From an uncultured Clostridia bacterium (lineage in GTDB: Bacteria > Bacillota > Clostridia > Oscillospirales > CAG-272): a stretch of 19,552 nt of DNA. Below, piece after piece: positions 13,276 to 19,238 of the stretch. The notes below the pieces were generated by a model. That model worked only from the letters and a program-made list of their open reading frames with translations, ran no database searches and was not told the origin of the DNA. The stretch spans positions 1 to 19,552 of the forward strand of contig CANQMJ010000033.1 of the NCBI GenBank assembly GCA_947624945.1, given 5' to 3'. Both the position numbers and the translations under genes were made by a program. How positions within the stretch are numbered: the stretch's first letter is position 1; every line of letters starts with the position of its first letter.

Positions 13276-14493
13276 TCACATCTCAAATCCATCCGTGATG
13301 CCGTTCAGCCTCGACGTATCTTTCCTCACATAATACGTCTCCGTGATCTGCGACGTACTGTGCCCGAGCAAGTCGGCGACCTGCTTTGGCGAGAGCGCCT
13401 TTATTGTTCCGTCCGGTTGTTTGATCCCGTTCACGAGCGTCGACGCGAAAGTGTGACGTAGACTGTGCAGTCCGCGTTTCTCCAATCTCGCGCCGTCGAG
13501 TATGCGGTAGTACCGTTTGCGGAAGTTCATCGGGCGGGTGAAACCGCCGGTCTCGTCGCAGATCAACGGCGTGTCCTCGCCGAAGTATGCCTCACTGCGC
13601 AAGTCCTCGATCATGGCGACTGCGGTCGAATTCAGCGGCACATCGCGCTTGCTCGATGCGGATTTGAGCTTGCCGATCCTCATCTCCGAGCCTTGATGGA
13701 GATTTTCAAGTCCGTCACGGGAAATGACTTCTTTTGTCCCGCGCTGTACATGCATGACTCGTTTGTCAAGGTCGATGTCGCTGTTCAGGAGTCCGAGCGC
13801 CTCGCCTGTACGCAATCCTGTGTTCAGCATAAGGATGAATGCCGCAGATTGGCGATAAAGACGTTTACCAGTTCCCCAGCGCTTGAACGCCTCGGCTTTG
13901 AACCGCTCGATCTCGTCCGGCGTGAATATCGTCACCGTTTCGGGAATGGGCAGATTCTCTTTGTCCTGCGCCGCGAAGAAGTTTGCTTTTTTTATCATCG
14001 GCGCGCTCTGCATCGGATTCTTCGGAATCGCCTCCTGCTGCATCAGGTATTTGAAATACTCGTTCAGAAGGGAATACACTTTCTTAACGGTCGTGTACGC
14101 GTATCCCTCACACATTTTTTGATTCAGCAGACTCTTTATGTCGGCGGCGGTAATGTCGCCTACTGTTTTGTTTCCGAGGACGGGATAAATTTGATTCTCT
14201 GCCGTGCATTCGTAGCGGTCGTATGTTGTCCGCTCGATCGACGGGAACTTGAACACGCGCAACCATGTCCGCATACTGTCCGCGAGTCTTTTCTTTGCCT
14301 CGTCGGATTCCTCTATGGCGGTGTTGAAATCTGCGATATAGTCTGTTATCTTCCTGTTGACGGATGTTTTCGTCTTGCCGGAAAAACTCCGCCGTTTTCG
14401 CTCGCCTTGTTCGTCCCGATACCACACTACGCCGACCCATCGCCCCGTGGCGAGTTGGTTTATGTTTCCGTTAGTCAACAGTTTCTTCTGCAT
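13276..14493 (-). CDS. int: tyrosine site-specific integrase
   Basis: 405 aa with the layout of Tn916-type integrases: N-terminal arm-binding domain (about 1-65), SAM-like core-binding domain (about 68-160) and catalytic domain (about 190-395). Catalytic residues are present: Arg228 (TGLRTGE), Lys277 (GKLKSAS), HSLRH (343-347), His378 (LLGHST) and Tyr387 or Tyr388 (ETYYVR). It should catalyse insertion and excision at tRNA-Trp. The start at 14493 has GGAGG 5 nt upstream. It is 10 nt downstream of the DUF6809-like gene, whose promoter it probably shares. No recognised excisionase was found. G+C and codon use match the right half of the element rather than the A+T-rich cargo. Confidence 0.95.
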   Translation of the reverse strand: MQKKLLTNGNINQLATGRWVGVVWYRDEQGERKRRSFSGKTKTSVNRKITDYIADFNTAIEESDEAKKRLADSMRTWLRVFKFPSIERTTYDRYECTAENQIYPVLGNKTVGDITAADIKSLLNQKMCEGYAYTTVKKVYSLLNEYFKYLMQQEAIPKNPMQSAPMIKKANFFAAQDKENLPIPETVTIFTPDEIERFKAEAFKRWGTGKRLYRQSAAFILMLNTGLRTGEALGLLNSDIDLDKRVMHVQRGTKEVISRDGLENLHQGSEMRIGKLKSASSKRDVPLNSTAVAMIEDLRSEAYFGEDTPLICDETGGFTRPMNFRKRYYRILDGARLEKRGLHSLRHTFASTLVNGIKQPDGTIKALSPKQVADLLGHSTSQITETYYVRKDTSRLNGITDGFEM

Positions 14494-14503
14494 GTGTCCT
14501 CCG

Positions 14504-14770
14504 TTATTCTTTTTTCGTAATTTCTATCATGATTTGCGCCGCGAGCTTGAATCCGTTGATGAATGCGTTAATTTCGCCGATGCTGCACATCTCGTCATAG
14601 CAGTCGATGAGCTTTTGCAAAGTTTCATTCTGCTGTTCGTTTAGAGCTGCCTGCAGAACAGATTTGTGTCTGTCTGCATATCCGAGCAGGGTGCTGTATT
14701 CTTTATCGTACTCATGGGTTCTTTTCTGCGGGTCGATGTTGCCGAGGTAAAGTTCTTCGAGTATGTTCAT
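14504..14770 (-). CDS. DUF6809-like small protein in the integrase operon
   Basis: 88 aa from the ATG at 14770, with GGAGG 6 nt upstream; the in-frame start at 14851 lacks a ribosome site and lies upstream of the promoter. The signature is EELYLGNIDPQKR (5-17) near the N-terminus, a helical middle, and CSIGEINAFINGFKLAAQIM (62-81) near the end, which I recall from the DUF6809 family of Clostridia. Function is unknown and no helix-turn-helix is seen. It is 10 nt from int, the position where excisionases often sit, so a recombination-directionality role is possible but unproven. Confidence 0.75.
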   Translation of the reverse strand: MNILEELYLGNIDPQKRTHEYDKEYSTLLGYADRHKSVLQAALNEQQNETLQKLIDCYDEMCSIGEINAFINGFKLAAQIMIEITKKE

Positions 14771-14810
14771 TGTGTTCCTCCGTTTGCGTCGGTCGTTATC
14801 GCAGCACAAC

Positions 14811-14839
14811 ACAATACCACAACCCGCGGGATATATCCA
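14811..14839 (-). promoter_or_regulatory. promoter of the DUF6809-int operon
   Basis: On the minus strand: -35 TGGATA (14834-14839), 17-nt spacer, -10 TATTGT (14811-14816), 40 nt before the start at 14770. The spacer holds a CCCGCGGG palindrome (14823-14830), a possible operator. Confidence 0.45.
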
Positions 14840-14967
14840 GCGATTTTTCATATTTTTCAGCAGCTTTTTCGAATCGCCGACCGTGTCTCACAGCCGCGCA
14901 CGCGCGCGAGATGTGTCTTTGGCGGTCAGTTATGCCGCCACGTCGGACAACCTCGCACAAACCGCGC

Positions 14968-14998
14968 AAAAATCGCTCACGGCGCGTTATCCGCCGTG
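14968..14998 (-). terminator. terminator of the RHH gene
   Basis: A 7-bp G+C-rich stem (CACGGCG / CGCCGTG, loop 14985-14991) followed on the minus strand by TTTTT at 14968-14972. It overlaps the stop codon of the RHH gene. Confidence 0.6.
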
Positions 14999-15388
14999 CT
15001 GATACCTGACTGCATCCTCGAATCTGTACTGACCGTTAATTTTGGATGTTTCAGCGACGCACTGTCGGCGCAGTTCGTCGAGCTTGTTTTCACTGATGTC
15101 ATTTGTCGCCGCGACGACATGCATCATCATTGACAGCTCCACCGCCTGCTTGAAAATGACGCGCGCGATCCGTTCTTCTGTGTCCGCGATCCGTGCGTTG
15201 ATGACGGACTCGTATGCGGGAGTGAGGATGTCACTGTAATCCTGCCTCTGCAAATGCGCAATGTAGAACCTGATCGCTGCTCGTATGAATTCGTTGCGCG
15301 AGGAGCAGTTTGCTCTTGAGATTGTGTTATCGATATCATTTATCACTGATTCCTCGAGATAAATTCCTATTGTTTTCTTGTCGCTCAT
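14987..15388 (-). CDS. ribbon-helix-helix DNA-binding protein
   Basis: 133 aa from the ATG at 15388 (GGAGGT 6 nt upstream); a start at 15427 has no such site. Residues about 3-45 (KKTIGIYLEESVINDIDNTI followed by SSRNEFIRAAIRFYIAHL) are a classic CopG/MetJ-type ribbon-helix-helix. The rest (about 46-133) is helical, with an odd MMMH stretch at 88-91. Such proteins regulate plasmid or element genes or help relaxases at oriT; no relaxase gene is present here. Its own terminator separates it from the integrase operon. Confidence 0.8.
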   Translation of the reverse strand: MSDKKTIGIYLEESVINDIDNTISRANCSSRNEFIRAAIRFYIAHLQRQDYSDILTPAYESVINARIADTEERIARVIFKQAVELSMMMHVVAATNDISENKLDELRRQCVAETSKINGQYRFEDAVRYQHGG

Positions 15389-15463
15389 GTGATACCTCCA
15401 TTTTTGTTGTATTAAATCCTTTGACAAAGAAAACGCCTGTAACTATGGGCATATTCGTCCGCC

Positions 15464-15507
15464 TTGAATAGAATTTCTAACAAATTCCCCGTTTTTGAAT
15501 AGATTTT
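15464..15507 (+). repeat. pair of 13-bp direct repeats spaced 31 bp
   Basis: TTGAATAGAATTT (15464-15476) and TTGAATAGATTTT (15495-15507) differ at one position and start 31 bp apart, about three helical turns. A partial third, TTGAACATA, follows at 15506. They lie between the RHH and HTH genes and could be iterons or operators for either product. Confidence 0.5.
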
Positions 15508-15595
15508 GAACATACCGAACGGCGTTGCCGGTCGGTGTAAATCGGCTCGTTATGACAGGTTTTTAACAGAGCCTTTATCCTGCTTAAAAATCGAC

Positions 15596-15964
15596 TCACC
15601 CGAATCGGCGTGAATTTGCTTCAAACTGGCGTTTGAAATACTCATCCGACGCTGCCACAATAGGCAGGATCGTGTACATCAGATTGCCGTTTCGATAGTG
15701 ACCGTTTACGAGGATGCGAGTCTGTTTCGTGGTAATCAGCGACTTGCTTTCGAGTTGCCGAATATACTTTTTCACGGTGTTCGGACTAATGTGTAGAGCC
15801 TTTCCGATGGTTTTGTAACTCGGATGGCACGTATACGTTTCCCTGTCCTCGCAGAACATCAGATAGGCATAGACTGCTATCTCTCCCGCCGACAGTCCGA
15901 GACTGAATATCTCGTTCGGCATGGGGAAAAAGTTTGATGCGGATGATCTTGACATGCTTTTCAT
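15596..15964 (-). CDS. winged-helix/HTH protein, replication-initiator-like
   Basis: 122 aa from the ATG at 15964 (AAAGGA about 9 nt upstream). Residues 15-80 (MPNEIFSLGLSAGEIAVYAY then PSYKTIGKALHISPNTVKKY) match the HTH_36/RepA-N style winged helix common in plasmid and conjugative-element initiators of Bacillota. Residues 68-100 look like the wing (ESKSLITTKQTRILVNGHYR). It is much shorter than a full initiator, so it may be a regulator only. It has its own strong promoter about 200 nt upstream and a leader with a perfect hairpin, which points to controlled expression. Confidence 0.75.
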   Translation of the reverse strand: MKSMSRSSASNFFPMPNEIFSLGLSAGEIAVYAYLMFCEDRETYTCHPSYKTIGKALHISPNTVKKYIRQLESKSLITTKQTRILVNGHYRNGNLMYTILPIVAASDEYFKRQFEANSRRFG

Positions 15965-15990
15965 TTTCGTTTTTCCTTTCTCGGTCCTCC

Positions 15991-16021
15991 TTTTTTGATT
16001 TACTTACAGTAAATCAAAAAA
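15991..16021. promoter_or_regulatory. perfect 14-bp hairpin in the leader of the HTH gene
   Basis: TTTTTTGATTTACT-TAC-AGTAAATCAAAAAA is a perfect 14-bp inverted repeat in the 5' leader of the leftward HTH gene, 27 nt before its start. On that strand AAAAAA runs straight into a GGAGG. It could be an operator or a leader structure, and its T-run could also stop rightward or leftward transcripts. Confidence 0.55.
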
Positions 16022-16162
16022 GACCCGTATTCACAGGTCGGAGCATAGCAAAATGAAACGGACGAGGTCGTTCGTTTTTGCTGTTCCGTGCCTATGTATT
16101 ACGAGTCTTGATATGTATGTTTGTGTGACTTTGGAAAGGTGGCACTATTCGGTTGTGGGTGT

Positions 16163-16192
16163 ATTGTACCACACGGAACATATGTTTGTCAA
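16163..16192 (-). promoter_or_regulatory. leftward promoter for the HTH gene, with internal palindrome
   Basis: On the minus strand: consensus -35 TTGACA (16187-16192), 18-nt spacer, -10 TACAAT (16163-16168). The spacer holds a perfect 10-bp palindrome AACATATGTT (16177-16186) abutting the -35 box, a likely operator. Confidence 0.65.
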
Positions 16193-16220
16193 GAGGGGCG
16201 GGTCAAAATTTCGAGGGGAC

Positions 16221-16249
16221 TTGACATTTTTCGGGAATGCGATTACAAT
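16221..16249 (+). promoter_or_regulatory. rightward promoter, divergent from the HTH promoter
   Basis: Consensus -35 TTGACA (16221-16226), 17-nt spacer, -10 TACAAT (16244-16249). The two divergent -35 boxes are 28 bp apart with two GAGGGG boxes between them. No good open frame starts within 200 nt downstream. Confidence 0.65.
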
Positions 16250-16255
16250 ACGAAC

Positions 16256-16363
16256 GCTGAACGACGGCACAGTCCGCCTGTCGCGTCCGTGCCCTTTTCT
16301 TTGTTTACAGCGACGCAAATTTTGACGGGTAAAATGCTTTAATTTTGTTTGAAGCAGTTTTTT
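16256..16363 (+). ncRNA. candidate small RNA from the orphan rightward promoter
   Basis: The promoter at 16221-16249 should start transcription near 16256. A weak hairpin TGCTT (16335-16339) / AAGCA (16352-16356) followed by TTTTTT (16358-16363) could end it after about 108 nt. An inner GGCAC/GTGCC pairing (about 16268-16296) followed by a T-rich stretch could end it earlier. No ribosome site or convincing frame is present. It may instead be a long leader of the toxin-antitoxin operon. Confidence 0.3.
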
Positions 16364-16405
16364 CTCTGTCGTCAAATCTCGTGCTGAATAAATATTTCAT
16401 CATAT

Positions 16406-16436
16406 GATTGCATTTGCAATCGAAATGTGGTATACT
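16406..16436 (+). promoter_or_regulatory. toxin-antitoxin promoter and operator
   Basis: -35 TTGCAT (16408-16413), 17-nt spacer, -10 TATACT (16431-16436). The inverted repeat GATTGC-ATTT-GCAATC (16406-16421) covers the -35 box, the usual position for an autoregulating antitoxin. Confidence 0.65.
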
Positions 16437-16485
16437 ATATTTGAAGAAATACACTATTCACCTCTATTTTGAGGAGGCAGTCATA

Positions 16486-16767
16486 ATGGCGAATTCATTT
16501 GTTCAGTTTCGTGCCGACGAAACGACTAAAATTATTGCGTCCGATATATGCGAAAAGCTCGGAATGGATCTTCCGACATATCTTCGTATCTGCATGGTAC
16601 GGCTTGTTCAGGAAAACGGTATACCGTTCAGCATGAAATTAGACGAAAAAACAGGCAGCTGCGGGATGGCGGCGATGAAAGCCGCGAGCAGGATCGCGGA
16701 GGAAAACGGCATAGCGGATATGACTCTTGACGAGATAAACGACGAAATAAACTCGGCAAGAAGGTGA
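16486..16767 (+). CDS. RelB/DinJ-family antitoxin
   Basis: 93 aa from the ATG at 16486, with GAGGAGG 8 nt upstream. The N-terminal half (FVQFRADETTKIIASDICEK, then LGMDLPTYLRICMVRLVQENGIPF) follows RelB/DinJ ribbon-helix-helix antitoxins, which dimerise to bind DNA. The C-terminal half (IADMTLDEINDEINSARR) is the flexible part expected to wrap the toxin. A palindrome over the -35 box upstream fits autorepression. It is 7 nt from the PIN toxin, so they are co-transcribed. Confidence 0.85.
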   Translation: MANSFVQFRADETTKIIASDICEKLGMDLPTYLRICMVRLVQENGIPFSMKLDEKTGSCGMAAMKAASRIAEENGIADMTLDEINDEINSARR

Positions 16768-16774
16768 ACGTGTT

Positions 16775-17191
16775 TTGAGATACTATGCCGTGATCGACAC
16801 GAATGTGCTTGTTTCCGCAATGCTGAAATGGAACTCGGTTCCGGGGAGCGTCATGGAGCTTGTGTTCGGAGGAACAATAATCCCGCTTTATAACGATCAT
16901 ATTTTGAACGAGTACCGCGATGTGCTTGCGCGACCGAAATTTTGTCTGACGCAAAGCATCATTGACGACGTTGTAAACGAGATAGAATCAGCCGGGGTCG
17001 ATGTTGATGCTGCTCAGCTTGATGTCGATCTGCCTGATCCTAAAGACCGCGTCTTTTATGAGGTCGTCATGGAAAAACGTGAGACCGGGGACGCATATCT
17101 CGTAACGGGGAATATTAAACATTTTCCCGCAGAGCCGTTCATCGTTACACCGAGACAGATGTTGGATATAGTCATCGACGGTTTGCTGTAA
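16775..17191 (+). CDS. PIN-domain toxin of the toxin-antitoxin pair
   Basis: 138 aa with a TTG start at 16775, chosen because AAGGTG lies 8 nt upstream and the frame is closed to earlier ATGs. The layout is that of the COG1569-type PIN family: VIDTNVLVSA (6-15, Asp8), NEYRDVLARP (45-54, Glu46), DPKDRVFYEV (88-97, Asp91) and LVTGNIKHFP (109-118). Such proteins are Mg-dependent ribonucleases. Here the usual RelE/YafQ partner of a RelB/DinJ antitoxin is replaced by a PIN toxin. The pair lies beside attR, where it would select against loss of the element. Confidence 0.85.
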   Translation: MRYYAVIDTNVLVSAMLKWNSVPGSVMELVFGGTIIPLYNDHILNEYRDVLARPKFCLTQSIIDDVVNEIESAGVDVDAAQLDVDLPDPKDRVFYEVVMEKRETGDAYLVTGNIKHFPAEPFIVTPRQMLDIVIDGLL

Positions 17192-17279
17192 AGGGTCATT
17201 AAACAAGATTACGCAAAATTTGTGCGGTGATGTTCAAACGAAATCCGCCATGCACAAAAAATGACTGGTCAAAACCCCT

Positions 17280-17357
17280 ATCAGCAATCGGGCAACGGCG
17301 CATATTAGATGGAGACAACCGCTTCAATTCAGAGCGACATCAGCAAAGTATCAGCAA
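17280..17357 (+). repeat. three ATCAGCAA direct repeats inside the right end
   Basis: ATCAGCAA occurs at 17280-17287, 17339-17346 and 17350-17357; the last two start 11 bp apart, one helical turn. They lie 85-160 bp inside attR, a distance suitable for integrase arm-type sites. No gene is seen between 17192 and 17441. Confidence 0.4.
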
Positions 17358-17418
17358 AACGGCTCTTTTTTCAGTCGTCGACTCAAAAAAATCCTTGCAA
17401 ACACTGACAAAATTATGA

Positions 17419-17436
17419 CCGGTAAAATTTTACCGG
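17419..17436. repeat. 18-bp perfect palindrome next to attR
   Basis: CCGGTAAAATTTTACCGG is a perfect palindrome ending 5 bp before the attR core. It may be a recombination-protein site or a transcription stop protecting the end of the element. Confidence 0.5.
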
Positions 17437-17441
17437 AGCCG

Positions 17442-17484
17442 CTCCAAAACCGTGGGTCGCGGGTTCGAATCCTCCTGCCCCTGA
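17442..17484 (+). repeat. attR core (duplicate 3' half of tRNA-Trp)
   Basis: Perfect 43-bp copy of 4557-4599. It lacks the 5' half and any promoter, so it is not a tRNA gene. By the usual logic of tRNA integration it is the original 3' end of the host gene. Confidence 0.85.
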
Positions 17485-17486
17485 CT

Positions 17487-17523
17487 AAAACGCACTGAAA
17501 TCAGTCGATTTCAGTGCGTTTTT
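17487..17523 (+). terminator. duplicate tRNA-Trp terminator
   Basis: Same 13-bp stem, AGTC loop and TTTTT as 4602-4638. The following sequence to 17605 aligns with the element's left end (4639-4719). Confidence 0.85.
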
Positions 17524-17679
17524 CGTTATAAAATTGTGCGACCTGTCACAGTGCCAGGTCGGGCGGAATTGGTGCAAAAACGTCGATTGCAGCGTTGTGA
17601 CAGCGGAAGATATTGTACCTTATCTATGGTTCATACCATTGACAATGGCAAGCACTGGCGTTATTCCTGCAACTACTGT

Positions 17680-18280
17680 TTCGCACAGCTCGTTTTCTAT
17701 GGCGAGTGCGGTGAACTTTATCGACGCGTCCATTGGAACAATAAAGGCTGCAAATCTATCGATTGGTGATGCTGCAACCGCTTGGAGGCTGCCGACCACG
17801 CCTGCCGCAGTTGGATGATCAATGAAACACTTCTGGAGCAGGTAGTGATCGACGCCATAAAACGGGTACTCTGCCAGAAGAACGATTCCCTGCAAAATCT
17901 TCGTGCCAACATCGCAACGGTGGTGCTACAAGGCGATGCACACTCGTCGGAGGTCATAGACGAACTGATGCGCAAGCTACAAAACAAGCTACAAAAGATG
18001 TTGCTGAAGAATGTCAACCAGAGGTATGATTACGACGCCATCGCAGACGAGATATTCTTGTTCCGGGGAGCAACGTAGGCAGGCAGAAGTGGACAGTGTC
18101 ATCAAGTATTAACAGATGAAACAGATCCGGGGTCTACAGGATTTCATCAAGAACTACCCCACCGACATCACGATGTTTGGCGAGACACCAGTCACGAGGT
18201 TTGTTGAAAAAGTCACGGTTTATGAGGACAAGTGCACCGTAGAATTTAAGTCCGGCGTCACAATCGATATCGAAGAATAA
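17680..18280 (+). pseudogene. 3' remnant of a large serine recombinase
   Basis: Three frames together give the C-terminal part of a transposon-type large serine recombinase. FYGECGELYRRVHWNNKGCK (about 17695-17755) is the zinc-ribbon start. CCNRLEAADHACRSWMINET (about 17772-17831) and VVIDAIKRVL, then YDYDAIADEIFLFR, form the middle. GLQDFIKNYPTDITMFGETP, then FVEKVTVYEDKCTVEFKSG, is the typical end at 18280. A stop at about 17769 and frame breaks near 18078-18115 show it is dead, and no catalytic N-terminal domain precedes it. It marks a different, older element at this locus. The exact left limit is uncertain. Confidence 0.8.
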
Positions 18281-18284
18281 AACA

Positions 18285-18322
18285 AGGCTCCCATACTACC
18301 GATGAAGGTAGGGTGGGAGCCT
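18285..18322. terminator. hairpin between recombinase remnant and convergent gene
   Basis: A 9-bp stem AGGCTCCCA (18285-18293) / TGGGAGCCT (18314-18322) with inner CTACC/GGTAG pairing. On the minus strand it is followed by TTGTTTTATT, so it should end the leftward gene; it can also serve the plus strand. Confidence 0.75.
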
Positions 18323-18330
18323 CGACCTCT

Positions 18331-19143
18331 TTAGAAGACCATTTGAGATGGTTGTAAAATTGCCTCGATTAAACTAATCAGTTTCTGTGTATACGGAAAT
18401 AGTATGTTATCATCAAAATCCTTTAATTTTGATATCGCATCTTCCAAGGAAAACGAATACCGAACATCTTGAGGATCTGACGCAATTTGCGTTACTTGCC
18501 CAGTCTCTCGATTTTCAATGTAAAATCCCATTACACGACCACTGCTGAGTTCTTCTATTTCCTCATAAGAAGGTCTCCCTTTATGCTTACAATAATTATA
18601 TCTTTTCCTTATTTCCGATGAAGAAAAACTATCCCAAAAGGCAACGATATGGTTTATTACTGGCTCAAATTCAGGGCACATAAGTTTTAGATATGAAAAA
18701 GGATTGTCTTCCGCTGTGGGCGAAGTGACATTACCTTCTGCTTTTCTAAGAAGTTCTGCCGCTTCCTCAATAGGTTTTATTCCGCTAATATCAACTCTTG
18801 CGCCCTTATTGCTACATGCAAATTCAACTGCAACATAACAAAGCGTCCACGAAATGTCTACAACAGCATTGTAATAAAAGAGCGCAGTCTCATAAAAATG
18901 AGACCTAAAAATTAAGCGGGATACTTCTGTTGTAGTCTTATCCTCCAATGGATAAAACCAATGATTCCAATCATCAGTTTCTGTTTCATACATAAAAATT
19001 CTGGCTGCAGAATATTGCTCAACAAGTTCACTCTGCTTTGCACGGAAATATACATCATTACTGCTTGGCAGCTTTGAACCTACCAAATCAAATTTAACTT
19101 CTGCTGGCCTATCTAAAGAAAAAATGTCAGTATTAAAATCCAT
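18331..19143 (-). CDS. unrecognised protein with a HEPN-like R-x5-H motif
   Basis: 270 aa from the ATG at 19143, which has AAGGAG 8 nt upstream; the in-frame start at 19179 has none. I do not recognise the family. It is helical and aromatic-rich, with no signal peptide or clear membrane span. SRLIFRSHFYETALFYYNAV (75-94) looks like a helix of a HEPN-type bundle, and EIRKRYNYCKHKGRPSYEEI (177-196) contains R-Y-N-x3-H, the R-x4-6-H spacing used by HEPN ribonucleases. The gene is A+T-rich, stands alone between hairpins in remnant mobile DNA, and is intact, suggesting selection. A HEPN-type abortive-infection role is a hypothesis. Confidence 0.6.
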   Translation of the reverse strand: MDFNTDIFSLDRPAEVKFDLVGSKLPSSNDVYFRAKQSELVEQYSAARIFMYETETDDWNHWFYPLEDKTTTEVSRLIFRSHFYETALFYYNAVVDISWTLCYVAVEFACSNKGARVDISGIKPIEEAAELLRKAEGNVTSPTAEDNPFSYLKLMCPEFEPVINHIVAFWDSFSSSEIRKRYNYCKHKGRPSYEEIEELSSGRVMGFYIENRETGQVTQIASDPQDVRYSFSLEDAISKLKDFDDNILFPYTQKLISLIEAILQPSQMVF

Positions 19144-19160
19144 TATAAAGCTCCTTATGC

Positions 19161-19229
19161 CAATCACAATCTGATCCAACTGTGATTGATTCTCTGCTCC
19201 CCTCTGTCTGTGATGACAGCGTGGGAGCC
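19161..19229 (-). promoter_or_regulatory. structured leader of the 270-aa gene
   Basis: Two inverted repeats precede the ribosome site: CAATCACA (19161-19168) / TGTGATTG (19181-19188), and a GCTCCC/GGGAGC stem with inner CTGTC/GACAG pairing (about 19196-19229). On the plus strand the second is followed by GTTTTT, so it could equally stop rightward transcription. Its GTGGGAGCCT arm matches that of the hairpin at 18285-18322. Confidence 0.45.
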
Positions 19230-19238
19230 TGTTTTTAT

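Larger units (their letters stand above)
4557..17484. mobile_element. tRNA-Trp-integrated element carrying type I R-M and accessory defence candidates
   Basis: A 43-bp perfect direct repeat spans the tRNA-Trp 3' half at 4557-4599 and 17442-17484, setting the repeat spacing at 12,885 bp. Inside are a tyrosine integrase on the minus strand, small DNA-binding proteins, a toxin-antitoxin pair, a complete hsdR/M/S set and extra candidate nucleases. No relaxase, type IV secretion or phage structural gene is seen. tRNA 3' ends are classic tyrosine-integrase targets. The integrase lies about 3 kb from the nearer att site rather than beside it. Confidence 0.85.

Noticed and set aside
13465..14520. 351-aa plus-strand open frame
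   Set aside because: Antisense of the integrase, which has all catalytic residues and a ribosome site.
14666..15133. Plus-strand open frames (up to 155 aa)
   Set aside because: They cross the DUF6809-like and RHH genes on the other strand and have no ribosome site or motif.
16053..16342. Plus-strand frames of 73-90 aa
   Set aside because: They run across two promoters and a palindrome; no ribosome site and unlikely composition.
17227..17418. 63-aa plus-strand frame beside attR
   Set aside because: No ribosome site or homology-like pattern; the stretch holds short repeats typical of element ends.
17442..17484. Second tRNA-Trp gene
   Set aside because: Only the 3' half is present, with no D arm, 5' acceptor strand or promoter; it is the attR repeat.
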